Assembly (NCBI GenBank): GCA_964036315.1
Contig: OZ038488.1
Span: 69,532,342-69,596,341, forward strand
DNA from: Acanthosepion esculentum
Taxonomy: Eukaryota; Mollusca; Cephalopoda; Sepiida; Sepiidae
Reading direction: 5' to 3'
Length of the DNA stretch: 64,000 bases
Under the pieces are notes generated by a model. The model ran no database searches. It was not told the origin of the DNA and saw only the letters and a list, made by a program, of their open reading frames with translations. Made by a program: the position numbers and the translations under genes. Below, one piece after another: positions 12,000-24,454 of the stretch (its first letter is position 1; every line of letters begins with the position of its first letter).

Positions 12000-12930
12000 G
12001 ATGCTGAGTATTGTGTAGAATCCTCTCTAGCCCAATGAAGTTAAATGATTTCCCAAGTGGTTGGAAGACCACTAGAGTGATGTTAAGTCATACCATTTTG
12101 AAAGCTATCTGTAGCTCGCTGATATTTGTAGTTGCATAACCTCTTCCCAATATATGCCCTAAATGATCAATTGCACTCATGTTGAGCAAATCTGGTAGCT
12201 ACACTATTTGAAAGACATTTTCAGAATAACCTTCAAACCAATTCTGAACAACTTTGGCCAATGGCATGGTGCATCACCTTACTGGAATAATCCATAAATA
12301 GGTATAAATGGTCCCCAGAGCAGTGCAATATAGAGGTCACTCATCAATGATGCATTTAAGCAGACTAACAGACTCAATCAATTCCATATAAATGTATTCC
12401 ATAACATTATGGAACCACAACTGACCTGCATAGTTCCTTGTTGACAACTGGGGTTAATGGACTTATGGGATCAACACCATACCATAAAACAATTGGACTC
12501 ATACCACACATTACCTTCCCTCTAGAGTTAAATTAGTAATATCACAAACCTGGGTCAGGTACCGTTTCTGGTGTCATGGTATTAGCAGAGGCACTTTCAT
12601 GTGTCTTCAGTTCCCATATCTCATGGAAGCTAAAGAATACTGAACTAACTTGGATAGGCATCTGGTACCTTCTGCTAATCTGTTACCACAGACATTTCTA
12701 GCTAGTTACCGCTGGTCATAATTATCAAGACCACTGTGATGCTTTTCATCAGGTATTCTCAGAACATACTTGATACCAGAGAGTATGGTATGTCAAATGT
12801 CACCACAATTTCAGAAATGCAATGTCTCAACTGTTTGGCACCCACTATCATACCCTGTTTGAACTCAGATAATTTATGTTGCCTTGATATAAGCAGCCTA
12901 GCTAATGTTTACACTTACTCACCAGATGTT
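12000..12930 (-). pseudogene. Degenerate Tc1-like transposase
   Basis: On the minus strand the sequence carries GDAPCHWPKLFRIGLK, corresponding to the QDNAPCH block that holds the second catalytic Asp in Tc1 elements. Downstream, after a frame change, LPDLLNMSAIDHLGHILGRG corresponds to the SPDLNPIEHLWDxL block that holds the third. Upstream is GVDPISPLTPVV, like the G(I/V)GPL segment. A stop and several frameshifts interrupt the frame, so no protein can be made. The PD of the last block is retained. Clear terminal inverted repeats were not identified, so the element ends are approximate. Confidence 0.75.
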
Positions 12931-13734
12931 AGAGCACAACTGATATCGGTCTTGTCATTTACATGAAGTCAAAATATGGTGGTTCCACCACAATTAGCTT
13001 TACATATTTCGATCTGATAATTTCTGGCACATAAGTTTAAATTGACAAAAACTCCTTCAAAAGAGATAAGTAAACTCTTCCCTTCTTACAAAAGTAAAAT
13101 ATCTTGCTCATATACTTTTTAGGTATCATTCAACCAACCTTTTCTTCATCTCTGATCCTTTTTCTTGCGTCCCAATTGCTTTCATTGTTGTCAATCTTGA
13201 TCTCCTTTTCATTTTTAGGATTACACCAAGCACTGTTTTTTTACATTTTAAATTTTTTTAGTAGATTCTATACACTAGTCTAAGTTTAGTCAGCCTAAAC
13301 CCATCCCAATTTACTTTTATTATCTTTGTTTGAATTTTTAAATGTGTCAATTATTTGAATTAATTTGATCAAATCCTCCAGAACATTCCAGAATATCAGA
13401 TCCACTATTTTAGTAAATAACAGTAGGCCTCTTTATGTTCACAAAAGGACTGATTTTGTTTACCAAACCATGGTAGTCATTTATGGATTCACTGTGAGAG
13501 GAAATGAGTTAATCTATATTTAAATTCTGTCACTGAAACTTATATTAGATTAAAGCCTTACTATTACTCATCTGAACAGCCTCACAAAATGACCATGGTC
13601 ACCAAATGAGTAGTGCTGGCTTGCAAGTGAGCATGATCTCATGGAGTGACAGGCTTATTCAGCTGGCTTTGTTCTATGATTCAGTACCTTACAAAATCAT
13701 ACACATCTATGTCTCAACTTACCAGTAGGGGTTT

Positions 13735-13742
13735 CTATAGGT
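13735..13742. repeat. 8 bp target-site duplication (left)
   Basis: CTATAGGT, identical to 14184-14191 across the hAT MITE. Confidence 0.92.
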
Positions 13743-14183
13743 CAGTGATTCTCAACCGCCGTGCCATGGCACACTAAGTTGGTATGTGTGCTGCAAAAAT
13801 ACTGTCATGGCATGTGTGTGCGTGTGTGGGGGGGGAGTAGTAATGGTACAGCATTAATATTTGAATAAATGAATAAGTATTAAACTTTTTTCGAATAATT
13901 CTTTTAACTATTCATTTTGTTATTTTAAATACTTTGTTTTAAGTATTATTATTTTTTTTATATAACTTCTTACAATTTTCCTTTATTTGAATAAATGAAT
14001 ATTAATATTTTTTTTCATCCAATTGTATTCAATATTCTTTGTTTAATTCAAAATTTATGGTTTTATTCCATAACATTTAAATGTTATGAAATAAAACCAT
14101 AAATGTTGAATTGTGCTAAGTGTGCCATGATATTTTCCTTTGCTCCTACGTGTGCCGTTGCTTAAAGGGGTTTAGAAATACTG
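13743..14183. mobile_element. Non-autonomous hAT element (MITE), 441 bp
   Basis: The left end CAGTGATTCTCAACC and the right end, read in reverse, CAGTATTTCTAAACC fit the hAT terminal consensus CAGNGGTTCTCAACC. Flanking CTATAGGT is duplicated perfectly, the 8 bp length diagnostic of hAT. There is no transposase frame. An internal hairpin at 14053-14104 has 25 bp arms with one mismatch (TTTATGGTTTTATT...). Confidence 0.93.
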
Positions 14184-14191
14184 CTATAGGT
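14184..14191. repeat. 8 bp target-site duplication (right)
   Basis: CTATAGGT, the partner of 13735-13742. Confidence 0.92.
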
Positions 14192-14654
14192 ACTAATGGC
14201 TGATGGTATTCTGTGGCAGCCCTAATTGAAATCACATATAACCAATCCATAGTTTGGATACAGGGAAACCTTACATACATCTAGTTATGAGCTCACTAGA
14301 AATTAGTGGCAACAGATGAGTTTAATGAGCCATTACCTTCTCAAAACCAAAATAACCATTAAAAAATAAAATATAAATACATAAAATGAAAAATAATTGA
14401 TTCAACGTGATAATTAATTTTAATCTAACTACCTAGTATCAAGAAGATTGCTAAAAAGAAATGAGAGAGAGAAAAAAAACAATTTCCTTTGCAATATTCA
14501 AGCTACAAAGAGCATCCACAGAAGTGAATGCTTTGAAATAAATACCATGAGAAAAGAATGATAACAAGAAATTTCAACAGACAATAAAAAGAAACTGTCA
14601 AGGACAAAAGTGGGTAATTGTGTCTCAATAAACATTGTGTCTGGGAAAGATAAA

Positions 14655-14835
14655 TAATTGCCACATTTTATGGAGGTGGAATTTTTATTTTTTTTAACAC
14701 TGTGATGTTCACCCTTTACAAAGCTCAAGAGCCACTCAAGGTAGAGGTTTACAGAGTAAGAGGTACAGTTTAGGAGATATGTGGGGAAGATAACAGATAA
14801 CCCTAGACTTGATGTTTAGATTAAAATACTCATTA
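14655..14835. repeat. Dispersed repeat of unknown family, copy 1
   Basis: Shares ACAAAG(C/T)TCAAGAGC(C/T)ACTCAA and a similar purine-rich stretch ending in a GAC(T/A)TGA(T/A)GTT-type segment with 39050-39245. Direct orientation, no coding potential seen. Confidence 0.5.
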
Positions 14836-16165
14836 ATAAAACAATAGTTCAAAGCATTTTCTCCCAAATATCTTTCTAAATGTCACCACATGTACAAGTA
14901 CAAAGCATATGTACTTAAAAAAACAGATTCTTTCTAACACATAAGAAATCAGACTACAATCTGCTTTTTCTACCAGAGTCAGTTTGCAAGGGTTCTCATC
15001 CATATATCATTGGAATGATATGGTTTTAAGAGCAATCAGTTTGAACTAATAGCTTTCAAAATGATCGTATATTGTGATAGCTGTCATATCAGCATGCATT
15101 TTTTTAAATTGTCAAAATTATCATATTTTTGTTTATTGCTTTTAAGATTTAAAGAAGGTGGCAGAATATATAACATTTTCAGTATATTATACTTTTTTGT
15201 TACTTTAGGAAAAGTAAAACTGCAACTAAAATGAAAAAAAAAAAAGAAAGATTTGTGCATTTTATGGAGAAGGTACTGTTAATAAGTGAATGTGTTAAAA
15301 GTTGTTTGCAAAGTTTTTGTGTTGGAAATTTCTTACTGAACAATGCTGCAGTCCTTTACTTTTTATTTAATAAAGCAAAAGAGCTTTTATAAAATAATGA
15401 TTTTGAAACCCCTTTTCAAATTTCACAATTTGAATACAATCATTCTTGGTGTTATGCTGGCTCCAATTTAAAATAGGCATATTTTTAAGAGTCAACCATT
15501 ATTTAATATGTGGTACAATTTGCTTCTCATGTCAATATAAAAACTATTTACTAAACATAAGAAATCAATCAACATAATAAAAGTAATCAACTCAAAATCT
15601 CTGCAACTAGTAACAATCTTCCAGGTTGTCTAGAGAGACCAAAAAAGACAATATCATATGGCATTAGCCAACTTCATTTTTGGTGGATTCTAGTACACAA
15701 GAAAATAGGGTAGACATGTTGCCTTGCTTACATCAGAACAAATAAACTGAACAATAAAAACAGGTAAGTAAATATCAGATGTATAAAAGCCTGACATTCA
15801 CACATTGTTCAGTATACCAACTAAGTTCTCAATACCAATTTTAAAAGACTCAGATTAGAATAGAAACTACTTTTACAATGTCTTTTTTTATTAAAAAAGA
15901 TAATAAGGTAAGGTAAATGGTTATAAATTATAAACTTTTTTTAGAGAATATTCTTAAAGAAATATGTATATATAGCTGGTACAAAAGTCACTATCTTAAA
16001 ACTTAAATAACTTTTTTTAATAAAAAATAGTAAGAATATCCTTATAGATATATTTATTTAGACCTTGGAAATTGCTTTCAATTAATTGTGGAACCAGGCA
16101 TTTCAAAAAATATTTAAAAATGTAATTTAAATTTTAAAATGGAAAGTGACTTTTGGCCTGTCAAC
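14836..16165. other. Intron stretch without a recognised feature
   Basis: AT-rich sequence with short A and T runs; no exon-like segment with matching splice sites and no recognisable repeat family. Confidence 0.5.
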
Positions 16166-16169
16166 ACTT

Positions 16170-16810
16170 TAGTGTTGGTGATAATTGCACTCCACAATTT
16201 CCCGTACTTTGTAGTTCTTAGTAAATTGTCTTTTTACTATCTTTCCCAAACCCTTTTCTGTCAACCATTTACACAAACTCATTAAGGTGGTTATGAATCG
16301 TCTTCATCTGTCCCTTTTGCTTTCAATACATCCTGTGTGTATCAAATTTTCTAAGCCCATTTTCCTCATTACGTGCTCTAGAAATTTCAACTACCTCTTT
16401 CTGATTCTAACTATATGTGTCCTTTTTGTTTCCATTTTCTTTCAAATTTTGTCATTGCTCAAATGTTCAATATTCTCAGCATCCTTCTATAGAAGCACCT
16501 CACTGTTGCTTCAAATCTCTTCTTAATTTGTGAGAAGACTGTCTAGCTTTCATTGCCATATAGGAGGACTGATAATACAAAACAATTCAGTACTTTTTTC
16601 TTACTTTCTAATGAAATTTTTGTTTCTTAATATGTTGCTTAGTGTTTGGAAAGCATCTTTCACTATCCTAATTTGTCTATGGATTTCAGTGTCACACTTT
16701 GCCAGATATTTAAAGTTTTGTTCTTGCTTGATTTTGGTTTCTCCCAATTTGTAATTTGCATGTTGAGTCAACATATTCTGAAAGGGGTGGGGAGACAAAA
16801 GCATTTGTCA
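16170..16810 (-). mobile_element. RTE-like LINE fragment, RT C-terminus, copy B
   Basis: Minus-strand translation contains YKLGETKIKQEQNFKYLAK, then CDTEIHRQIRIVKDAFQTLS and NILRNKNF. This is the block after the RT palm in RTE-type ORF2 (LGxTEIKQVxxFKYLG...DTEIKRRIGIAKDAFQKLS). Further downstream the sequence parallels the 20.2 kb copy (FYRRMLRI-type region, then 3' tail) with several stops. It is a dead 5'-truncated insertion lying in the MRTF intron, sense with the gene. Confidence 0.85.
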
Positions 16811-17361
16811 GATTGTAACTCCCTTATTTCTAAACCAGAGATGCTTAAATTTGTAATAAATTTGATTTGTTTACGCAATATATATATCGAATATATAGTG
16901 CCATCACATGTGAGTTTATCACAGAAAGCAATATTTTCACAGTAGCTGTTTCCTACCTTCTTTCACAACAGAATAGGAGAAACATTTGTTCTTTTTAATT
17001 TTTTATACCTAGAAATAAAGCACACACACAACTGAATTTGCAATTAAATACATAGAACATAATATCTATGCGTGTGTATACATAGATGATGTTATCAAAA
17101 ATACATACGTATTTGATGTGTTAATAGCATCTTTAGTTATTTGCTAAAAGTTAATTAAACACTTTATAAATAAAAATTAAATATCAGAAAGAAAAGCATT
17201 TGACATTTGTATTTATACAAAGTTCTGTGGAGATATTTTTGAATTGAAAAAAATTATTGTAGCAATATAAGAGAGTTATTACTTGATACTTATAAAATTT
17301 GTTCTTTGTTATAAAAAGTCCTAAATTTTCAAACTGTAACCAGATCAACTGCAATGAACAA

Positions 17362-17575
17362 ACCTTTGTATTGGGGTGGGGACATGGCTGAGTGGTTAGA
17401 ATGTTTGTTTCCTAACATCTGGGTTCAAATTTTACCCTGGATACTTTGTCAGGAAGTTGACTTCCTGATCTTAGTGGTCTGGGGGTGGTGATCTGAGTAT
17501 GTGGCACATTTGGAAAGTACTTGAAAAGGTCATACCACAGGTTGACCCAAGCTTTGTAATTAAAATTGGGTAGCC
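17362..17575 (+). mobile_element. tRNA-derived SINE running into the assembly gap
   Basis: GGACATGGCTGAGTGGTTAG is a very good A box (Leu/Ser-type tRNA start) and GGGTTCAAATTTTACCC an imperfect B box, about 35 bp apart. A tail with GATCTGAGTATGTGGCAC follows, cut by the run of N. The head lacks a tRNA acceptor stem. Confidence 0.8.
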
Positions 17576-17775
17576 NNNNNNNNNNNNNNNNNNNNNNNNN
17601 NNNNNNNNNNNNNNNNNNNNNNNNNNNNNNNNNNNNNNNNNNNNNNNNNNNNNNNNNNNNNNNNNNNNNNNNNNNNNNNNNNNNNNNNNNNNNNNNNNNN
17701 NNNNNNNNNNNNNNNNNNNNNNNNNNNNNNNNNNNNNNNNNNNNNNNNNNNNNNNNNNNNNNNNNNNNNNNNNNN
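17576..17775. other. Assembly gap, 200 N
   Basis: Unknown bases. Any open frame reported across it is an artefact. It begins in or just past a SINE, so a repeat probably caused the gap. Confidence 1.
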
Positions 17776-18119
17776 TTGTAATATACTAAAAAACACTTAT
17801 ACATCCTTTTGGAAGAAAATGTCTGCTGCAATGCTTCATTAAAGTCTGATGGTCTAAGTCAAGATGGATGGAGAACAGATAATGTACAACATAGACAACA
17901 TGAAATGCTTGCAAAGAGGACTGAGATGATTTTTTAACAAAAAGAACCAGGTATTTTGTTAAAAGCTTGCATCTCAAACCTACAAAAGGCATGAAAAAAA
18001 AATGAAGAGAAAGAAAAAATTCAAAATGGCAGCCACGAGAAACAAAAATCATGCAAGCATTAGAAACTGAAAAGCAGACAGTCAAAATGAATCATAAAAT
18101 CTTTAAGGAAAATAAAGAA

Positions 18120-18161
<42 letters not shown>

Positions 18162-20110
18162 CAGTTAAATATAGATATGGTATGATATAACATTGAGTAG
18201 GTGTAAGGGTTTGAAGGGCATCTTCCAAAAAGGTAGATGCACAACACAGATGATAAGGAGGATAAAGAAAGCATGGAGAATAGGTTAAAGAAAAAAAAAG
18301 AAAAAATTGTAACAAGTTGAGAACAAAGGAGGAAGAGAGAAGCACAAGAATGGTATCAGTGCTAATGGAATTGGTAAGAAGAAATGGCAGAATAATGTGT
18401 GAGCCAAGTGTGGGAAGGAAGAAATACAGCAGAGACTACAAAAGGAAGCATCTGAGATTAAGCCAAATGAAAGATTCCAGAAGCAATGACAAGGGTACAA
18501 TACTGAGATTCAACAAGGCCTTAATTCTTTTTGATATGGCTGTCTATCTGATAGCTATCTGAGGACAGATATGGAATTAGACTTTTTCTTGTATAAAAAA
18601 AAAGAAAGAAAAGAAAATAGGAGAAAAATTAAAGGCAAAAATAACAATCTGGAATAAAAAATGCGAAAAAAATGAGATCTTACTTGCATTTATTTGATTA
18701 AAAGTCATCATGAATTAAAACAGTAGAACTTAAAAGTAATTTAAAATGAATATTTCTGTAATTTTGTATTTTATTTTTCAGTGAGTAATTGACTATATAC
18801 TTTAATTATTTTGAACTACTGTTTTCAGTTTGTTTGTTACAGCTATTATTATAGATGATCAAAACATGTCTATAATAACATCTATAACAATCAAGATGAA
18901 AACAATAGTTAATGAATATTAAGTTTTTAAATTTTACATTTCAATGAAATTACTTTGTTACCAATATCAGCAAAAAGGTTGATATTCTTACTAGTTGAGC
19001 CACTAAACATGCCCCACCACACATCAAGACAAAAGTGTCAAGGTATCTATAGCCTTAAAAATAAACATATTTTCAGAATATTTTTTTCTTCTCAAATAAA
19101 CTCTCTTTACAATGTGTCAGTTGAGATTAACTTTTAGATGGCCAGATTTTGATTTATTTTTGTTTGCTTTTTCTGGACAGGCAGTAAAAGAGAGAGAAGT
19201 TAATGAGGAATTTTGTAGAGAAGCATTCTCAGAATGAAGGTGGGGGGGATGGGCAATTAAAATTTCACCTGTTGTAGCATCAAATCTACAGGATGGGAAG
19301 TACATTTCAGGCAGTTCACCAGGGCCGGAGTGTGTCCCATTTAATAGATTTGACAAAAATAAACCTGGAAAAAACATGGAAGGAATTGTGAAATATTTTC
19401 TGCTCTTCTAAATAATGTTCATATTATAGACCGTACATTCTTGTCATTTTTGAAAACACTATTTTATTTATTTTTTAAATCGCACAAATAAGTTTTGAAA
19501 ATTTATACTGCATCCTACTGGCTGAAAGTTACTTTTTGATTTTTTCAAACTCAATTTTGTGTTTATTTTATTTATTTATTTTCAAAATTTTGCAAGCTAA
19601 AATTAGAGTAAGCCTTTGGCTTATGTTTTTTTTTGTTTTTTTTTTAATTGGAGCACATCAAGCTAAAGGCTTTCCCCAACTGCTGAATGCTGTGATTGCC
19701 AAATCTTGAGAAAAAACAAAAAAAACACTAGGTAACATACAAACAGTTATTTATACAAATTCCTTACCTCCCAACAGTCATTATAAAATCTGGAAAAGTC
19801 TCCAAAAAAATCAAGATGATTATAAACAGAATTACAAAAACAGAAATGAGACCATCTTCTGATAAACTTAAATATTTTACCTATAGGTAGATTTTACAAG
19901 CACAAACTCTAAATGATTTGTGGAGGGATCAGATGTATAACAGAAATAAAAATTATTTTTAGCTAACAATTTTCTTTCCCTGCATCAGTATTTCCCTTAC
20001 ACTTGTCTTCTGAGAACTGCCAATCTATGTTGTGAGGGGAAACATTGCTTCTCACCCTACTATCAGAAATATTAATTTGCTAATGTACAAAAGGATTAAA
20101 GCTAAGCTTG
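17776..20110. other. Intron stretch with an ATA repeat and one open segment
   Basis: Contains a purine-rich stretch at 17990-18660, an (ATA)n tract at 18121-18158 and T-rich sequence near 19560-19640. At 19117-19377 the minus strand is open for 86 codons with higher G+C than its surroundings (includes GPGELPEMYFPSCRFDATTG) and is preceded by TGTTTTTTCCAG. I cannot assign it to a family; see findings. Confidence 0.5.
18121..18158. repeat. (ATA)n trinucleotide repeat
   Basis: Twelve or so ATA units. Confidence 0.96.
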
Positions 20111-20149
20111 TAGCAGTTGAGTAAAGTCAGTGATCTTTTTTCTTTATGT

Positions 20150-20575
20150 GCCATATCTGCTCAGGACATAAGCACGATCATGGCCCTCCACAACTTCTTG
20201 TCCCTTGTAACTCTTAATAAATTTTATCTTCCTGTTATTTCTCCTAAACCCTGTTCTGTCATCCATTTACTCAAGTTCACTAAGTATGTTATGCATTGTT
20301 TTCCTCTCTCCCTTCCGCCCTCACTCTGTCCCATGATTTTCCAAGCCCTCCTTCCTCGTTATGTGCCCCAGAAACCTCAACTGTCTCGTCCTGATGTTAA
20401 GTATTAATTTCCTTTTTGTTTCCATTTTCTCCAAAACTTTGTTGTCGCTCACACGTTCAGTCCACTGTATCCTCGGCATCCTTCTGTAGAGCCACAACCT
20501 TTCTGTTGCTTCAAGTCTCCTCTTCATCTTTGGGGAGATTGTTCAGCACTCACTGCCATACAAGAGGATAGATAG
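20150..20575 (-). mobile_element. RTE-like LINE fragment, ORF2 end, copy C
   Basis: Minus strand is open for KRRLEATERLWLYRRMPRIQ, WTERVSDNKVLEKMETKRKL and RQLRFLGHITRKEGLENH. This is the highly conserved last part of molluscan and arthropod RTE-type endonuclease-reverse transcriptases (RRLEATExWFYRRMLRIxW...RQLxFLGHVxRKxGLE). The 3' tail continues to about 20150. It is 5'-truncated and shares its 3' region with the 8.1 and 16.2 kb copies. Confidence 0.88.
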
Positions 20576-20674
20576 TGATAAGAAAATCTGAAACTTTTTC
20601 TTGGTTCGTTTTTTTATGGCATATCAACCCTTTGCAGGTTATTTAAATCAGGAAATATGTTTAGAGTGTAAGAA

Positions 20675-20870
20675 ATTTTTTGGAGATAATAATGATTTAC
20701 TGATAGAATTTCTATTAATTAACCCATAGCTAGGGAGAGAAGATGTGGATTCATCCATTTCCCAAGAGTATTTGTGTATCAGTGACTATAACAAATCCAA
20801 CTGGAATTGAAACACAAAACTTTGCCTTGAATATCAGTCATTTCTAAAATACATCTGCAGTAAGGGTTTC
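20675..20870 (-). mobile_element. tRNA-derived SINE with the shared tail, copy 2
   Basis: Minus strand: a B-box-like TTTCAATTCCAGTTGG, then CAAATACTCTTGGGAAATGG, ATGAATCCACATC and CCCTAGCTATGGGTTAATTA, then TCAGTAAATCATTATTATC. The last 60 bases match the tail of the 5S-headed SINE at 49.6 kb closely. The head is decayed. Confidence 0.75.
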
Positions 20871-21269
20871 ATTTTTCATTTTGTTTTTCCTGTGAGAATT
20901 TGATGCCATTAGACAGTTGAAAAAGGTTTAACATATTTGTTTGATAAATCCATTTTTGTTATATAAAAAGTTATTATATCTATGAAACAAGGAAGTCCAT
21001 TGAATTGAAACAGAAATTTATATATGTATAAAAATGAACCAATAAGTCTGTAACTAGACTCAGTTGAATTTTGGTATGAAATCTTTACTGTATAATGTTT
21101 GATCGATGTAATATATGGAGAAGTATGGGGTTCAGTCACTGATAAAAAAGGAGATCATGTTGATAAAAATATATGGTGAAAAATAATTGTGGACTTATTG
21201 GCAAGAATCTTCCAGAACTAAATGGAAATTGTAACTATTACTGAATATTTTATTGCATTATCACTTATA

Positions 21270-21725
21270 CCCACAGTTGTAAAATACACACAGTTCATCA
21301 CAAATGTAATTAAAAACTATGTATTTATGTACAAAATTTTTACTGTTAGAAAGAAGCCACAAAAAACAGTAAAATAAAGAAAAAATAAATTAACTGACAT
21401 TTGGTCATTTTGTCAGATTTTGGGAAGTGGGTCAAGCCAATAACTTAGCAACTGCTTCATATACCAGTAGAAAAAATTGTCATTTTAAATTGAGGATGAG
21501 TGAAATTCTATCATATTGAAATAGTTTATTTGAAATTTCATCATCATAAATAACGGCTACTAGCTAAAAGGGAATTACAAATGTCTTTAATTTAGTGATT
21601 ACTGTAACATGGAAATAAATTGCTTCTATTCATGAATTTTATCAGATTTGAATTAAAAAAAAAACATTTTAGTCATGAAAATGACATTTGATTCACTGTT
21701 TGTGTTAATTAATAAGACATATTTT
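21270..21725 (+). repeat. Directly repeated segment of unknown family, unit 1
   Basis: Shares order and sequence with 24455-25015: CACACAGTTCA..., ATTAAAAACTATG, GGGAAGTGGGTCA(A/C)GCCAATAACTT, TTGTCATTTTAAATTGAG, AAATAGTTTATTTGAAATTT and then ATTTGATTCA. No coding frame or terminal repeats were recognised. This is either a local duplication or two copies of one unnamed element. Confidence 0.78.
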
Positions 21726-22126
21726 ATAAAACATGTGAGAAACTTAGTTAATAAATTATCACATTCCTCAAACACAACTTCACCAACTACAAATACGAAA
21801 CCTATGCATAAAAAACATACACCTTGGGATGTGGTTCCAAAGCAGAGGATTGGCCGAGAGGGTTGTCAGGGAAGGTGGGGGGTGTTTGTTTATTTGTTAA
21901 AAGACTATTAGGCGGGTAAGCCATCCCAATTCTACTCCCACATGTTTTGTAGTCCCCACTATCCACTAACTTAGAGATAACTGGCAAATTTTAAGGAGCC
22001 ATTTAAGTCAAAATCCAGAAGTTAATCATACAAACAGTTGTCTTTCAGGACCAAAGTGACAAAAATATAGTCAGGAATCAGCTGACAGTTTACAAGTAGA
22101 TGGGAAGTGGGGGTTCCTCATCCAGA

Positions 22127-22157
22127 GTGTGTGTGTGTGTGTGTGTGTGATGTAATG

Positions 22158-22202
<45 letters not shown>
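22127..22202. repeat. (TG)n then (TA)n compound microsatellite
   Basis: About 12 TG units at 22127-22149, then TA at 22162-22202. Confidence 0.95.
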
Positions 22203-22206
<4 letters not shown>

Positions 22207-22404
22207 TACACACACAAACACATTATGACTCAGAAAAAAAAAGCATTTTTTTTTTAAACGGGATAATTTATTTAAAAATAGAATTTTTTAAAAATCTGTT
22301 TTATTCACAAAATTGTTTTCTATAGCAGCCTAAAAATATTAAAATAGTTCCAAAGCATCTCTAAGTCCTTGTTGGAGAAAAATTATTTTCCACCTTTCAA
22401 CCTC

Positions 22405-22806
22405 TTTCTCACAGGTGGGATGTGATAAGTCTCTCACTGCTCTATTGCTACTTCCATGGAAAGTGCTCAGACCAACTATATTCCTTGGTTCCGTCAGGTC
22501 TAACCTTCATGGCTAGGACTTGCCATGCCACTTACATAGGAACAAACCACCCACATTCCCTCTGTATTCCATACTCGAGAACTAAATTCCACTCAAACAG
22601 CTTCTTCCATGAACCATTACACTGTGGAACCGACTTCTAAGTGGATGTTTCCCTGATCACTACAATCTTAACCTGTTGAAGTTGAGAGTTGACCATTATC
22701 TTCTCCTCCTCTCCATATAAACTACCCCTTAATGTAACCCTCTACCTCAAATGGCCTCTGGGCCTGGTACAGGGTGAACCTTATTGTTAAAAAAAAATAA
22801 AAAATA
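22405..22806 (+). mobile_element. 5'-truncated LINE, RT C-terminus with 3' UTR and A tail
   Basis: Open frame SLSLLYCYFHGKCSDQLYSL, then CHATYIGTNHPHSLCIPYSR and TKFHSNSFFHEPLHCGTDF. This is the terminal FYRYxHGKCSDEL...HPHSLxIPxxRTKFYSNSFFPRT block of a non-LTR retrotransposon. A frameshift follows (CGTDF instead of a W-N-x-LP-type ending). The 3' UTR holds CTCAAATGGCCTCTGGGCCT and ends in an A-rich tail (AAAAAAAAATAAAAAATAAAAAA), typical of target-primed insertion. Confidence 0.88.
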
Positions 22807-24450
22807 AAAAACAGTACTCCAAGAGTTCAATTTAGTATAAAGGGCACCAAAAGAAAATTGTGCATGGACTAGGACTAGGATTCATTTCTTTATGAAGGCC
22901 TTCAACATGGTGGCCATTCCTGTCAATGCAAATTTGAGATCTAACTCACAGTTGTAATGTGATTTCCATATTGGATAAAACTTATTCAAAATATCTCTTT
23001 TACTACAAAAGTTATTCAGTTTTTAAAATGAGTGTACTCTTTTTGTGGACCACATGATTATATATAATACACACATACAATAATCTTTTATTAGCACTTA
23101 CAGATACTGCCTATTTATGCAAAGAATATGCTTTATATAAAGAAGCTAAAAATAGGCAAACTTACATTTTATACTTATATAATTACTATCAACTGAATGA
23201 AAAACAAGTCACCAATTCCCATTGTGGCCTTAAAGACAATTGGGTCCAGAATTCTGTTCACTTTTTCTTTACTTATTACCCTCACTTGAGGATAGTGTCT
23301 TGTTTCATGCAACAATCAGAGAGAGAGAGATAGAAGCAGATTTTGTAATAAAGACAGAGACTAGAGATTCGGGTGCCTATCAATAAGAAGGATATTGACT
23401 AGTCTTAAGAAAACTTTTTTCTCAAAATTCTCACAAAGGTTTCTTTGCAATGAACATTGCAGAAAAATAATAACTGAAAAGGTGTTCAGTGTTAGGCTTT
23501 TGATAATAAACAATAGAACAAAGAAAATAATTTCTCATAAAAAGGCCAATTTATAATATGAAGTACAAGATGCAATTATTATACACCAGATGTGTCAGAT
23601 CTTTTTCTTCTTCTATCAGATCTTCTTCAGAGTCATATAGGTTTATGTTCTGAAATGAGTATTCAATAAATTATTCAAATTAGTATCCTTATGTTGGCCA
23701 CATTTCAGTCTCGGCTTGTTTATTTTTTTTTTTTTATATTGTTTCAAGTTCAGATACCAACCTTTTTAGGGAGGAAGGGGGTTATTACCATATGTATTAT
23801 TTAGAGTTTCAACTTTGATCAGGACATTACAAATGGATATTTAGATTTGCATTGTGTGGAGTTCCAAGATAAAAGCTTTTCATGATTTCATTAATTATTC
23901 AGACTAGTATGCTCATCTTTGTTGCTTTAAATCATGTTTTAAGTTAATAGTGTCTTCCTTCTTCCTCAAGATTATACTGTGGCTGATAATCTAAATTCTA
24001 ATATTAATGAGGATTACTCGCTCATCAGGTGAAAATAATTGAATATATAACATTGTAAAATGTTAAATAACTTTTGCTAATTATTTGTGTTGCTCTAGCC
24101 TGTGAGTAGTATTAAGTGAAAGTTAAGAACATAAAAAAGAGGAAAGAAAGTTGTAAGAAAAAGAATCTAATTAAAGCTATAAAATAATATGCAAGAGGAA
24201 GGTTAGAGAGTAGTATGATCAAACTATAGATGAGGTTTTGAATAATGAATAGAATAGAGATTATTTTAATAGGCTAGCAAACATGCTGTATCTGAAAAGA
24301 ACGTATAAACTTGAACATTTTTATAAAACATTCAGAATTTATTTTAAGTCATTAAAAAGTACACAAAAGTATCAGATAAAACAATTTATTTGCATTACAT
24401 GTGTGCAAAAGTTGTTCTTAGTGCTCTTTTTTTTCTTTGGAAAACTACAT
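22807..24450. other. Intron stretch; possible unnamed repeats
   Basis: No exon or known family recognised. Segments near 23590-23700 and 23885-23985 show partial similarity to one another (TTATTCA(A/G)A(T/C)TAGTAT), suggesting a further unclassified repeat. Confidence 0.4.
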
Positions 24451-24454
24451 TGAA

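Noticed and set aside
12736..12966. 76-codon plus-strand open frame
   Set aside because: It is antisense to the Tc1-like transposase remnant.
17412..17831. Open frames across the run of N
   Set aside because: Unknown bases cannot carry a stop; the frames are artefacts.
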